From assembly GCA_023150895.1 (NCBI GenBank), contig JAKLJY010000031.1:1-64000 (forward strand): a stretch of 64,000 nt of DNA. The letters run 5' to 3'. The notes below the pieces were generated by a model, which was given only the letters and a program-made list of their open reading frames with translations, searched no databases and was not told where the DNA came from. Positions within the stretch are counted from its first letter, which is position 1; each line of letters opens with the position of its first letter. Position numbers and translations under genes: made by a program. Shown here piece by piece: positions 17,473-29,545 of the stretch. Source of the DNA: Myxococcota bacterium. GTDB lineage: Bacteria > Myxococcota_A > Bradymonadia > UBA7976 > UBA1532.

Positions 17473-19056
17473 ATGCCAATGCCATTGATCGCCGCCGCGT
17501 TCTTCGCCGTGCCCGCCGCCGCGGCCGCCACCGGTCCACTCGTCCTCGGCACCCGCGACGGCCTCGCGGTCGTGCTCTTCCCCGAGCCCCGACCGCACGT
17601 TCTGCAGGTGCTGCCCGCCGTCGTCGTCGTGCTGCGACCGGGCGCGCCCGTGCCCGCCGAGTTGATGGCCGGCGGCGAGCGCCTCGGCCGCGACACCTGG
17701 CGGCTGCCCGCGCCGCACGCCGTCGAGGCCGCGGCACGCTGGGCGGCCCACCCGGACGTCCTCGCCGCCGATCCCGACGCACTGCGCCCGCACCGCGGCG
17801 CCGACTTCGACGACCCGCACTACGGCGGGCAGTGGTATCTCGAGAAGCTGAAGATGGACCCGCTCTTCGCCGTGAGTCTCGGGTCGCCCGACGTGCGGGT
17901 CGCGGTCATCGACTCTTCGACGGAGATCACCCACCCGGACCTGGCACCCGCGGTCGACGCGCCCTTCGACGCGGTGGACGACGACGCCGACCCCTCCCCC
18001 ATCCCCGGCGAGTTCTGTCCGCGCGGCGTCTTGGACCTCTGCGACACGCACGGCACCGGGGTCAGCGGCATCATCGCGGCCCGGGCGAACAACGGGGTGG
18101 GCATCGTCGGGCTCTGTCCGCAGTGCACCCTCATCCCCATCCGTCTCATCTCCGACGGCAACACACCGCTCTCGGCCGACGTGCGGGCCTTCGAGCATGC
18201 CATCGAGCAGGACGCCGCCGTCATCAACAACTCCTGGGGCTTCACCGAGGCGACGCCCGTGCCGCGCTCGCTCGCCGCCGTCATCCGACGCGCCGCCATC
18301 GAGCCGCGGGGCGGCCTCGGCGCCGTGGTCGTCTTCGCCGCCGGCAACGACGACCGCGACCTTCTCGACGACGAGGTCACCGGCCTCGAGGACGTCCTGT
18401 GTGTCTCCGCGGCGGACAGCTACGGCCGCCCGACGGCCTACACCAACCGCGGCCCGAGCGTGGACGTCTGCGCGCCCTCGGCCACCGTCACGCTCGCCCC
18501 GAACGGCGGCGTGCAGGAGACGTTCGGCGGCACCTCCGCCGCCGCTCCGGTCGTCTCGGGGCTCGCCGCGTGGGTGCTGTCCGTCGCCCCCGAGCTCTCC
18601 GCCGCCGAGGTCCGCGCTCTGCTCGTCGAGACCGCCGCGCAGTCACCCCTCATCACGCCCGACGCGGACGGGCATCACCCCGTCTACGGGTATGGCATCG
18701 TCAGCCCGACGGCCCTGCTCGCCCGGCTCGCCCCGCCCGCCCCGGACGCGGGCCTGCCCGACGCGGGTCCCGACGAAGCCGACGCGCAGGCCGGGACGCT
18801 CGACGCATCGCCCGGGGCGACCGACGGCACGGGCGGCTCTCCGGAACCGGCCCCCGTCCCCCTCTCCGAAGACGCCGCGGGCTCGTCCGGCGCCGACGCG
18901 GCGAACGCGCCCGGCGCGACCGGCGGCGGCGGGGGGTGTGTGGCCGTCACGCCCGGTCGGGTGTCCCCCGCGGGCGCCGTCGCCTTGCTGCTCGGCGCGC
19001 TCTGGGGCTTCGCACGCCGTCGCAGGGCCCGGCTTCACTCCCGATCGAGGGGGTAA
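17473..19056 (+). CDS. Subtilisin-like serine protease (S8) with MYXO-CTERM anchor
   Basis: A secreted S8 peptidase of 527 residues. ATG 17473 begins a short signal peptide (ends AAAAATG). The catalytic residues are Asp in VAVIDSS, His in DTHGTGV and Ser in GGTSAAAP, with the oxyanion Asn in FAAGNDD. A run of Cys around the His block (EFCPRG, DLCDTHG, GLCPQC) could form structural disulfides. The tail is an Asp/Ala/Gly linker, GGGGGC, a membrane helix and an Arg cluster, a MYXO-CTERM signal. The gene is transcribed away from the HmuY-peptidase pair, so two surface-anchored proteases sit on either side of the HmuY-like gene. The 3' end overlaps the rhodanese gene by 22 bases. Confidence 0.9.
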   Translation: MPMPLIAAAFFAVPAAAAATGPLVLGTRDGLAVVLFPEPRPHVLQVLPAVVVVLRPGAPVPAELMAGGERLGRDTWRLPAPHAVEAAARWAAHPDVLAADPDALRPHRGADFDDPHYGGQWYLEKLKMDPLFAVSLGSPDVRVAVIDSSTEITHPDLAPAVDAPFDAVDDDADPSPIPGEFCPRGVLDLCDTHGTGVSGIIAARANNGVGIVGLCPQCTLIPIRLISDGNTPLSADVRAFEHAIEQDAAVINNSWGFTEATPVPRSLAAVIRRAAIEPRGGLGAVVVFAAGNDDRDLLDDEVTGLEDVLCVSAADSYGRPTAYTNRGPSVDVCAPSATVTLAPNGGVQETFGGTSAAAPVVSGLAAWVLSVAPELSAAEVRALLVETAAQSPLITPDADGHHPVYGYGIVSPTALLARLAPPAPDAGLPDAGPDEADAQAGTLDASPGATDGTGGSPEPAPVPLSEDAAGSSGADAANAPGATGGGGGCVAVTPGRVSPAGAVALLLGALWGFARRRRARLHSRSRG

Positions 19057-19694
19057 CCGGCGGCCACCCAGGCCCGCATGCCGCCTTCGAGGTAGATGAT
19101 CCGCCGGTAGCCCTCCGCGACGAGCGCGGCGCCGGCGATGAGGGCCATGTGATCGGTCAGGCAATACACCATGGCCGGGCGGTCGCGATCCGGCCCGAGA
19201 TCGGCCATGAGCGCGGCGGTGTCCGTGTATTCGATGTGGACGTCCGTGCCGGGGATCTCGCCCGCGTAGGGGATGTGGACGTTGATCAGGCGGAAGTCGC
19301 GCGTCGGGAGCGCCTCGAAGAGCGCGGCGGGGCTCATGGCACCGAGGCTCGCCGGGGCGGGTGCGGCGTCCGGCGCGGGGTCGGGCGGTGGCGCAGCGTC
19401 CGGCGCGGGGTCGGGCGGTGGCGCAGCGTCCGGCGCGGGGTCGGGTGGCAAGGCGGCGTCCGGGGTCGGCGGCACCGGTGCGCCCGCGTCGAGGTCGGGC
19501 GGCAGGGCGGCGTCCGGCTCGGGTTCGTGCGCCGCGTCCTGACCGAGCGGGGCCTCGACTTCGGCATCCCGTACCGCTTCCTGCCGGGCGTCGACCCCCT
19601 GTGGGGCCGTCCCGGCGCTCTCCCCGGCCTCCTCTCCGCAGGCGGTGAACAGCCCGAGTGTCGCGACGGCCATCCCGAGTCGTACCGAACACAT
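19035..19694 (-). CDS. Rhodanese-domain lipoprotein
   Basis: A lipoprotein of 219 residues: a short signal with lipobox LFTAC, a Pro/Asp/Ala repeat linker, and a C-terminal ~110-residue rhodanese domain. The active-site loop CLTDHM follows MVY, placing the sulfur-accepting Cys in the expected position; RLINVHIP matches the rhodanese CH2A-like start and YLEGGMRAW its end. It should act in the periplasm or at the outer membrane on sulfane sulfur or in redox chemistry; partners are unknown. ATG 19694 fits the signal peptide. It converges on the subtilase gene and is divergent from the SWIM gene. Confidence 0.85.
   Translation of the reverse strand: MCSVRLGMAVATLGLFTACGEEAGESAGTAPQGVDARQEAVRDAEVEAPLGQDAAHEPEPDAALPPDLDAGAPVPPTPDAALPPDPAPDAAPPPDPAPDAAPPPDPAPDAAPAPASLGAMSPAALFEALPTRDFRLINVHIPYAGEIPGTDVHIEYTDTAALMADLGPDRDRPAMVYCLTDHMALIAGAALVAEGYRRIIYLEGGMRAWVAAGYPLDRE
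19363..19449. repeat. About three copies of a 30-bp tandem repeat in the rhodanese linker
   Basis: The unit gcgtccggcgcggggtcggg plus cggtggcgca occurs in near-identical head-to-tail copies. On the minus strand it encodes PDPAPDAAPP decamers between the lipid anchor and the rhodanese domain. High identity suggests recent slippage. Confidence 0.75.
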
Positions 19695-19841
19695 GTCCTC
19701 GACCTCCGCGGCGCGGGGCGCCGTCGTTCCAGAGCTTGGGGAGAACACCCGTCGCCGGCAATGCACCCGGCGGTCCGATCTGACCCGGATCACATCGGCG
19801 GCCGGGTTGCCGCGCGGGCCGGGCTGTGCGCAAATGCGGCC

Positions 19842-21587
19842 ATGCCCGCGCCCTCCGGAATCCGCGTCGCCATCGCCCCCGGCCTGCTGGCCGATCTGAC
19901 GGCCGCCGCGCCGGCGCGCTGGATCAAGAAACTCGACGCCGCGCCCGAGACGGCCCTCGCCTGGACGTGGGCGCCCCTGGCCGAGGGCGGCGCGACCATC
20001 GTGACGGACTCCGGCGAGACGGTGCGGCTGAGCCCGCCGGCCGGCACGGTGGCGGACCTCGCGCACCTCGCCTGCACCTGCCTGATGACCCCGCGCTGCC
20101 TGCACGTCTTGTCCGTGGCGGTCTTGCTCGAGGTGGCGGCGGAGGCGACCGCCCCCCCGGATGCGCCCGCCGCGCAGATCGACGCACCGGGGTCCGGGCC
20201 GCCCGAAGCCTCCGCCGGCGGGGACCGGATCGAGCCGGCCCGCGTGCCGCTGTCGCCCGCGCAACGGGCCGCGGTCGCCCTCGCCCGGCGGGCCGGCGCG
20301 CGCCTGCTCTCGGAAGGTGCGCAGTCCGCCGGGGCGCTCGCCCGCGGAGAATGGCTGCGGGCCGCCCACGCCGCGGGGGCCGAGGGGTTGCCGCGCCTGC
20401 GGGGGGCGTGTCTGCGCGTCGCCGCCCAGCTTCAGGCCGTAAGCCTGCGCGCCGCGGCGTTTCGGCAGGACAAGCTCGTCGACGCCGCGGCCGCGGCCCT
20501 GATGCTGGTGCACCTGCTCGATGCCGACACCGCCGATCCCGTCCACGTCGGGGTGGCACGGCGCGTTTATCGGACGGTGGGCCACCTGGATCTGACCGGT
20601 CTCTTCACCGAGCCGGTGGCGCCGGAGGGCGGGGCGCGGGGCGTGCGCACCTGGCTGCGCGACCCCGCCGGCCGCCTGTACCGCGTGGCCGACGTGCGCC
20701 CGGGCGAGGATGCCCGGGTGCGCGAGGCGTACGATCACGGCGTCGAGATCGGCGACGTGTCCGCGAGCCATCGCCTGGTCGCCCGGGCGGGCCTCATGTT
20801 GCAGGACGCTTCCACGACGGAGGACGGGCGGCTCGGCGCCGGCAAGGGGGTGCGGGCCGTCGTCGGCGCCCGCCGTCCCTGGCGGCTCGACGCGCCGGAC
20901 GCCGTTTTCGGGACACCGCCGGGCCGGCAGGTCGCGGCCCTCTCCGGTCGTGCGCCCGATGCCGATCCCGACGGTGAGCTCGTGTTCTTCCAGGCGACGG
21001 TGCTCGGTGCTGCGGGCGACCGGGTGCTGCTCGACGCGGGTCTCCCCGCGCCGGTGTCTGCCCGCACCCGCACGGGCGCCGCGGGGCTGCCGCAGACCGA
21101 GACCCTGCGCGCCCTGGCCACCGCCGCCGGCGCCACCGTGCTCTGCGCCGGACGGGTGATCTGGCGACCCCGCCCAGAGATCGAACTCCTCGCGGTCGGC
21201 GGGGCCCCCGGTATGCCGGACGCCTGGGCGGGCCGGTGTCACGTGGGTCTCGACCGTCTCCAACCGGGGCACCTGGGCGCGACGCGGACATCGCCCCTCG
21301 ACGCCGCCCACCTCGATGCGGACGCGCCCCCGGACCCCTTCGAGCCCCTGCGGGCCCGCCTCGGCCGCCTCGTGATGGGGGGCCGCGGCGTGCTGACGCC
21401 GACGGCCGTGTCGCACGCCCTCGCCGCCGCCGACGCGCTCGAGGCCACCCTCGCCCCCGCTGCCGGGGCCGCGCTGCGGGCCCTGTGCGCCGGCCCGCCG
21501 ACGGAGCGCCCCCGCGTCTTCGCCGCCGCCCACCGGCTCCTCGCCGCCGCCGACCGCGCGCTGACGGTCTCGGCCTGGGGCGCCTGA
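19842..21587 (+). CDS. SWIM zinc-finger protein
   Basis: A cytoplasmic protein of 581 residues without signal peptide. The N-terminal domain carries the SWIM pattern C78-x-C80-x5-C86-x-H88 (CTCLMTPRCLH). The rest is mainly helical and Ala/Leu-rich (about 200-330), then a beta-rich segment ending near 520, and a helical end; I do not recognise these parts. SWIM fingers mediate DNA or protein contacts. From memory, SWIM proteins are encoded with DUF5682, DUF5691, VWA and MoxR genes in actinomycetes; the DUF5682-VWA gene 13 kb upstream makes a functional link plausible. ATG 19842 is the first start after the divergent spacer; much longer upstream reading is antisense to the rhodanese gene. Confidence 0.78.
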   Translation: MPAPSGIRVAIAPGLLADLTAAAPARWIKKLDAAPETALAWTWAPLAEGGATIVTDSGETVRLSPPAGTVADLAHLACTCLMTPRCLHVLSVAVLLEVAAEATAPPDAPAAQIDAPGSGPPEASAGGDRIEPARVPLSPAQRAAVALARRAGARLLSEGAQSAGALARGEWLRAAHAAGAEGLPRLRGACLRVAAQLQAVSLRAAAFRQDKLVDAAAAALMLVHLLDADTADPVHVGVARRVYRTVGHLDLTGLFTEPVAPEGGARGVRTWLRDPAGRLYRVADVRPGEDARVREAYDHGVEIGDVSASHRLVARAGLMLQDASTTEDGRLGAGKGVRAVVGARRPWRLDAPDAVFGTPPGRQVAALSGRAPDADPDGELVFFQATVLGAAGDRVLLDAGLPAPVSARTRTGAAGLPQTETLRALATAAGATVLCAGRVIWRPRPEIELLAVGGAPGMPDAWAGRCHVGLDRLQPGHLGATRTSPLDAAHLDADAPPDPFEPLRARLGRLVMGGRGVLTPTAVSHALAAADALEATLAPAAGAALRALCAGPPTERPRVFAAAHRLLAAADRALTVSAWGA

Positions 21588-21719
21588 CCGAACGGGAATC
21601 GCGCCTCTCGGGCAATCCCCGCTTGCGCGCTTCCGCCTGCGTGCGCGAAAACCGGACTTTCGCCCATTGGCAGAATCTTACGAACGGGCCGGAGCGTGGC
21701 CCGATGGGGAGACGACTCG

Positions 21720-24700
21720 ATGACGATCCGGTGGAAAGGCACGGTCCTGGCCGTCGCACTGAGCGCGTGCGCAAGCGGTTGTGGTGGCGATGGCGGCGGC
21801 GGCGGCGAGACCGGTGAGCCCGACGGCGGGGGCGGCTCGGGGCCGCTGCTCGTCGATGCCGGCGGTGGCGCGGGTGGCGCCCAGCCGGGTGGAACGGGTG
21901 GCAACGGGGGTGACGGCGGGACCGGTGGCGATGGCGGGGCCGGCGGGCAGACCGGCGGCGCACCGGCGCCCGACATGGGCATCCGCTTTGCCTGCAACGA
22001 CGGCGTCGACAACGACGACGACGCCCTGATCGACCTGGCCGATCCCGGCTGCTCCGGCCCGGAGGACAACGACGAGGCCGATACCTCGCCCGCCGCGCAG
22101 TGCAGCGACGGCCTCGACAACGACGCCGACGGCCAGCCGGATCTCGCCGATCCGGACTGCTCGAGCGAGGCCGATCCCTCCGAGCAGGGGGACAACGGCG
22201 ACACCCCGTGCAGCAATGACCTCGACGACGACGGCGACGGGCAGGTCGACTTCCCGAACGACCCCGGCTGCCGCGCGGCCGGCGACGGCGACGAGGCCGA
22301 TGGCGAGCCCGCCCCGGCGTGCGCCAATGGCGCCGACGACGACGCCGACGGCCGCATCGACTATCCCGAAGATCCGGGCTGCCAGGGCCGCGGCGACATG
22401 AACGAGGCCGATCCCCCGGTGGCGCCCGTCTGCTCGAACGGGATGGACGACGACGCCGACGGACTGACGGACTACCCGGCCGATCCCGGCTGCGCGGCCG
22501 CCGCCGATGCGGACGAGAGCGGGGCCTGCGGTGCCGGTCACGACGCCATCGACCTCAACGCCGCCCTCGCGGCCGACGGTCACTACGACGGCGCCCTCGA
22601 GGGCGGCTCGGCCGACTTCGCGGGCAGCTGCGGCGGTGGGGCCGGGCCGGAGCGCATCTTCGAGTACCGCGTCCCCGAGCGCGTCGGCGCGTTGATCTTC
22701 CGCACCGACCACCCCGAGACGGACAAGCCGACCGTCGTCTACGTGCGCTCGGCGTGCCTCGACCCGCTCGATCTCGTCTGCAACCGCGGCGCCGAGGCCA
22801 ACCCCGGCACCGTCGCCCGCCTCGAGCGCCCGGAGCCCGGGCTCTACTACGTCGTCGTCGATACGAGCAGCGCCGCCCTCGGGCCCGGCGCGTTCCGGTT
22901 GACGGTCGAGACCATCCCGGCGGACGCCTGCGACAACGCCCGCGACGACGACGGCGACGGCCGCGTCGACCTCGCCGATCCGGGCTGCACGGCGGCCGAC
23001 GACCTCGACGAGACCGATCCGCTCGAGGTGCCGGCCTGCGCCAACGGCCTCGACGACGACATGGACGGACAGACCGACTACCCCAACGACCCGGACTGCG
23101 CCGCCGCGGGCACGCCCCTCGAAGGTCCGCTCTGCAACCCGGCCGTGAACCTCGTCGAGGTCGCCGCGCCGGGCGGTCAGTACAATGCCGTCGTCGGCGT
23201 CGGGGACAGCGCCACCGACTCGCGCTGCGGCCCCGGCCTCGGCATCGAGACGGTCTTCGCGGTGTCGGTGCTCGAGGCCTCGCGCATCAACATCCGCGCG
23301 GTCGACCCGGCCGAGGGGGACTTCCAGGTTTCGGTGCGCGAGAGCTGCGACGCCATCGAGAGCGAGCTCGACTGCGACCTCGGCGAGTTCGGCAACGCGC
23401 TCTCGTTCGGCTACGAGACGGACGGCGCGCAGACGCTCTACATCGTCGTCGAAGCCAATCAGGGCGGCTTCGTCGGCCCCTCCGGGCAGGTCGACGTCAC
23501 CATCGAGGTCGAGTCGCTCGTCACCGAGTGCAACGACGGCGCCGACAACGACGCCGACGGCCGCGTCGACCTCGAAGACCTCGGCTGCGAGCGCGGCTCG
23601 GACGACAGCGAGGCCGATCCGCCCGCCGCCCCGGCCTGCGGCGACGGTCTCGACAACGACGAGGACGGCCTCGTCGACTTCCCCGAAGACGACGGCTGCA
23701 TCGCCGCCGGTGACCGCCGCGAGGAGGTCAGCTGCGCCTTCGTGGACGACCTCCCCGAACTCGGCCCGGAGGGCGGTGTCGTCGGCTTGCAGTTCGGCGA
23801 CGACGTCTTCGACAACGAGTGCGCCGGCCGTGGCCCGGACGCGCTCGCGAGCTTCACGCTCGACACGGCGAGCGAGGTCACCGTCCGGACGATCAACGCC
23901 GACTTCGACACGGTCCTCTCGGTGCTGAGCACCTGCGAGGGCGGCGGGCAGGAGCTCGCCTGCGACGACGACGGCGGCGACGGCACCATGTCGCAAATCA
24001 CCTTCGCCCGCCTCGAACCCGGCACTTACTTCGTCAACGTCGAGGCCTTCGGCGGCAACCCCGGCAACGCCGATCTCGAGGTCGTCGTCGTCCCGGCCCT
24101 CCCGCCCGTCTGCGCCAACGAGCTCGACGACGACGGCGACGCGCTCGTCGACCTCGCCGATCCGGGCTGCAGCGGCCCGCTCGACGAGGACGAGGCCGAT
24201 CCCGAGACCCCGGCGACGTGCGCCAACGGCCTCGACGACGACGGCGACGGGCAGACGGACTACCCGCAGGACGCCGACTGCGCCGCGGCCGGTGGCGTCA
24301 CCGAAGAGGCCCGCTGCCTCGATCGCCGGCCCGTCGTCGAGGTCGGGCAAGCCGGCGGCGTCTTCGACGTCGACCTCGGCGACAACGCCGACATCGCGTC
24401 GCTGAGCTGCTCCGACGGTGCTCGCGAGGTGCCCTTCGCGCTCACCCTGACCGAGCCGTCGAACGTCCGCGTCGAGGTCGCCAACGGTGCCGGCAATGAG
24501 GTCGCCGTCGCCCTCGCCCTGCGCACCGGGTGCGGCGAGGCCGCCGCCCCCGACGAGGAGCTCGCCTGCGCGGCTTCGTTCAACGGGCCGCTGGTCGGGC
24601 GGGCCCTGCCCCCCGGGCTCTACTACGTCTTCGCCGAGGAGGCTCGGTTTGCCAACCTGGGCAACATCCGGGTGACCATCACGGTGGACTCGCTCACCCG

Positions 24701-26462
24701 AGCCTGCAACGACGGCGTCGACAACGACGAGGACGCCCTGATCGACGCCGCGGACCCCGGCTGCGAGCGCGGTTTCGACGACGACGAGGCCGATCCGGCG
24801 GCGCCGCCGGCCTGCGCGGACGGCCTCGACAACGACGAGGACGGCCTCGTCGACCACCCGGCGGATCCCGACTGTGCGTTTGCGGGCGGGGTCGTGGAAG
24901 AGGCCCGCTGCGGCGCGGGCACGCCGGTTCACGAGGTCGGGCCGGCGGGCGGCGAGGTCGAGTTGTTCTTCGACGCAGCCCGGGACCTCGTCGCGGAGGA
25001 CTGCCTCGGTGAGGCCGGGGTCGACGAGCTCGTCGCCCTGACGGTGGATCAGCTCTCCGACGTGGAGATCACCGCGGTCGAGCCCGGCGGCGAAAGCGAG
25101 TTCGGCCTCGTCCTGCGCACCGCCTGTCCGGCCGCCGGCCTCACGCTGGCCTGCATGGAGCCCTTCGGCGGCTCGTCGATCCGCGCGCCGCACCTCGCCC
25201 CGGGGCTCTACTTCGTCGCCGTCCAGAAGCGCGACGACTCCGTGGCGCCCTCGGCGCGGGTCCGCATCACCGTGACGCCCCGCGTCGCCGCCTGCAGCGA
25301 CGGCGTCGACAACGACGAGGACGCCCTGACCGACGCCCTCGATCCCGGCTGCAGCGACGCCCTGGACGCCGACGAAGCCGATCCGGAGCTTCCCGCCGCC
25401 TGCAACGACGACCTCGACAACGACGGCGACGGGCTCGTGGATTTCCCGGAGGATCCCGAGTGCGCCACCGCCGGCGCGGGCGTCGAGTCCCTGCGCTGCC
25501 CGGCGGGCACGGCCGCACTCGAGGTCGGCGCCGAGGGCGCGGCGTTCGACGCGAGCTTCGCCGACGCCGGCGCGCTCGGCCTGACCACCTGCGGCAACCC
25601 CGACGACCGCTTCGTGGTCTCGGCCGTCACCGTGACCGAGACCTCGCGGATCATCGTCGACGCCAGCGACGACGTGAACTTCGACAACCTCGTCGTCGCC
25701 ATTCGCCCCGACTGCCTCTCGACGCAGCAGGTCGCCTGCGACAACGGCTTCGGCAGCGCCGGGGTCACCACCAACGCCCTCGAGCCGGGCACCTACTTCG
25801 TGCTCGTCGGCGCGTCGCAGAGCTTCGGCGCCGTCGGGGCCTCGGTGACCATCACCGTCGAGTCGCTCGTGCGCGAGTGCAACGACGGCATCGACAACGA
25901 CGAAGACGGACGGTTCGACTTGAACGACCCGGGCTGCACCGCCGGCCTCGACGACAGCGAGGCCGATCCGGACGTCGTCCCCGCCTGCGCGGACGGCGTC
26001 GACAACGACGAAGACGGCGCGACGGACTACCCGGAGGACTCGGCGTGCATCGCCGCCGGCGGCACTTCCGAGGCGGCCTCCTGCGACCTCATCGACGTCC
26101 TGGCGGTCCTCGGGGACGACGGCGGCCGCGTCGAGACCGACACCAACGGCCAGGAGAGCCTCTACGGGGCGAGCTGCGGGTTCAACGCGGGCGGCGGCGA
26201 AGATGTCGTCGCCCTGGTGCTCAGCGCCCCGGCCTCAGTCGTCGCCGAGGTCGTCGCCGCGGACTACGATACGGTGGTGCACGTCCGCAGCGCATGTGAC
26301 GACGAGGCAACCGAGCTGACCTGCGACGACGACGGTGCAGACGCCCCGCTCGCCTCCTTGGTGGACCTCCCCCGCCTCGAGCCCGGCGTCTATTACATCT
26401 TCGTCGACGGCTTCAACGACGCGGGCCAGGCCACCCTCGAGGTCCGCGTCACGCCCCTCTGA
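21720..26462 (+). CDS. Giant lipoprotein with 17 DNDxDG calcium-type motifs and 7 PPC-like domains
   Basis: A 1580-residue surface lipoprotein: signal ending ACASGC, a Gly-rich linker, then a regular modular array. Five ~37-residue units of pattern CxDGxDNDxDGxxDxxDPGC come first. Seven ~125-residue beta-sandwich domains follow, resembling bacterial pre-peptidase C-terminal (PPC) domains (GTYFVNVEA, PGLYYVFAEE), separated by pairs of the short units: 5+2x6 = 17 motifs. The Asp-rich loops resemble EF-hand-like or MopE metal sites, so calcium or another divalent ion is likely bound. The protein carries no enzyme motif; an adhesin or rigid surface fibre is a reasonable guess. ATG 21720 has GGGGAGA upstream. 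It stands alone between the SWIM gene and secA. Confidence 0.78.
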   Translation: MTIRWKGTVLAVALSACASGCGGDGGGGGETGEPDGGGGSGPLLVDAGGGAGGAQPGGTGGNGGDGGTGGDGGAGGQTGGAPAPDMGIRFACNDGVDNDDDALIDLADPGCSGPEDNDEADTSPAAQCSDGLDNDADGQPDLADPDCSSEADPSEQGDNGDTPCSNDLDDDGDGQVDFPNDPGCRAAGDGDEADGEPAPACANGADDDADGRIDYPEDPGCQGRGDMNEADPPVAPVCSNGMDDDADGLTDYPADPGCAAAADADESGACGAGHDAIDLNAALAADGHYDGALEGGSADFAGSCGGGAGPERIFEYRVPERVGALIFRTDHPETDKPTVVYVRSACLDPLDLVCNRGAEANPGTVARLERPEPGLYYVVVDTSSAALGPGAFRLTVETIPADACDNARDDDGDGRVDLADPGCTAADDLDETDPLEVPACANGLDDDMDGQTDYPNDPDCAAAGTPLEGPLCNPAVNLVEVAAPGGQYNAVVGVGDSATDSRCGPGLGIETVFAVSVLEASRINIRAVDPAEGDFQVSVRESCDAIESELDCDLGEFGNALSFGYETDGAQTLYIVVEANQGGFVGPSGQVDVTIEVESLVTECNDGADNDADGRVDLEDLGCERGSDDSEADPPAAPACGDGLDNDEDGLVDFPEDDGCIAAGDRREEVSCAFVDDLPELGPEGGVVGLQFGDDVFDNECAGRGPDALASFTLDTASEVTVRTINADFDTVLSVLSTCEGGGQELACDDDGGDGTMSQITFARLEPGTYFVNVEAFGGNPGNADLEVVVVPALPPVCANELDDDGDALVDLADPGCSGPLDEDEADPETPATCANGLDDDGDGQTDYPQDADCAAAGGVTEEARCLDRRPVVEVGQAGGVFDVDLGDNADIASLSCSDGAREVPFALTLTEPSNVRVEVANGAGNEVAVALALRTGCGEAAAPDEELACAASFNGPLVGRALPPGLYYVFAEEARFANLGNIRVTITVDSLTRACNDGVDNDEDALIDAADPGCERGFDDDEADPAAPPACADGLDNDEDGLVDHPADPDCAFAGGVVEEARCGAGTPVHEVGPAGGEVELFFDAARDLVAEDCLGEAGVDELVALTVDQLSDVEITAVEPGGESEFGLVLRTACPAAGLTLACMEPFGGSSIRAPHLAPGLYFVAVQKRDDSVAPSARVRITVTPRVAACSDGVDNDEDALTDALDPGCSDALDADEADPELPAACNDDLDNDGDGLVDFPEDPECATAGAGVESLRCPAGTAALEVGAEGAAFDASFADAGALGLTTCGNPDDRFVVSAVTVTETSRIIVDASDDVNFDNLVVAIRPDCLSTQQVACDNGFGSAGVTTNALEPGTYFVLVGASQSFGAVGASVTITVESLVRECNDGIDNDEDGRFDLNDPGCTAGLDDSEADPDVVPACADGVDNDEDGATDYPEDSACIAAGGTSEAASCDLIDVLAVLGDDGGRVETDTNGQESLYGASCGFNAGGGEDVVALVLSAPASVVAEVVAADYDTVVHVRSACDDEATELTCDDDGADAPLASLVDLPRLEPGVYYIFVDGFNDAGQATLEVRVTPL
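21990..26455 (+). repeat. Long modular repeat array inside the giant lipoprotein
   Basis: At DNA level the array repeats gacaacgacgaggacgg-like cores (17 copies) with intervening ~375-base domain copies. It is protein-coding repetition, diverged enough to align but prone to assembly collapse. Confidence 0.7.
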
Positions 26463-26566
26463 GGCCCCGCCTCGCCCCCTGCCCCCCGACCCCGCCTCTC
26501 CGAGACCCCTCCCCCCCGAAACCCCGGCGAATCCCGCGCCCGGAATGCAACCTCCGGGCCCGGCGG

Positions 26567-26594
26567 TTGCACTCCGGCCCGCGATGCTTACAAT
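26567..26594 (+). promoter_or_regulatory. Sigma70-type promoter for secA
   Basis: TTGCAC (26567-26572) and TACAAT (26589-26594) are separated by 16 bases, in a local AT-enriched dip of an otherwise very GC-rich region. The predicted start near 26601 gives a leader of about 30 bases containing a T8 tract and a CCCC/GGGG inverted repeat directly before the ribosome site. Confidence 0.55.
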
Positions 26595-26632
26595 ACGCCG
26601 GCCTTTTTTTCCCCCCGGGAGGGGCGTTCATC

Positions 26633-29541
<2,909 letters not shown>

Positions 29542-29545
<4 letters not shown>

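Noticed and set aside
21678-25193. A 1171-residue open frame antisense to the giant repeat lipoprotein
   Set aside because: It mirrors the repetitive GC-rich coding strand, has no domain or ribosome site, and its residue make-up follows the codon bias of the real gene.
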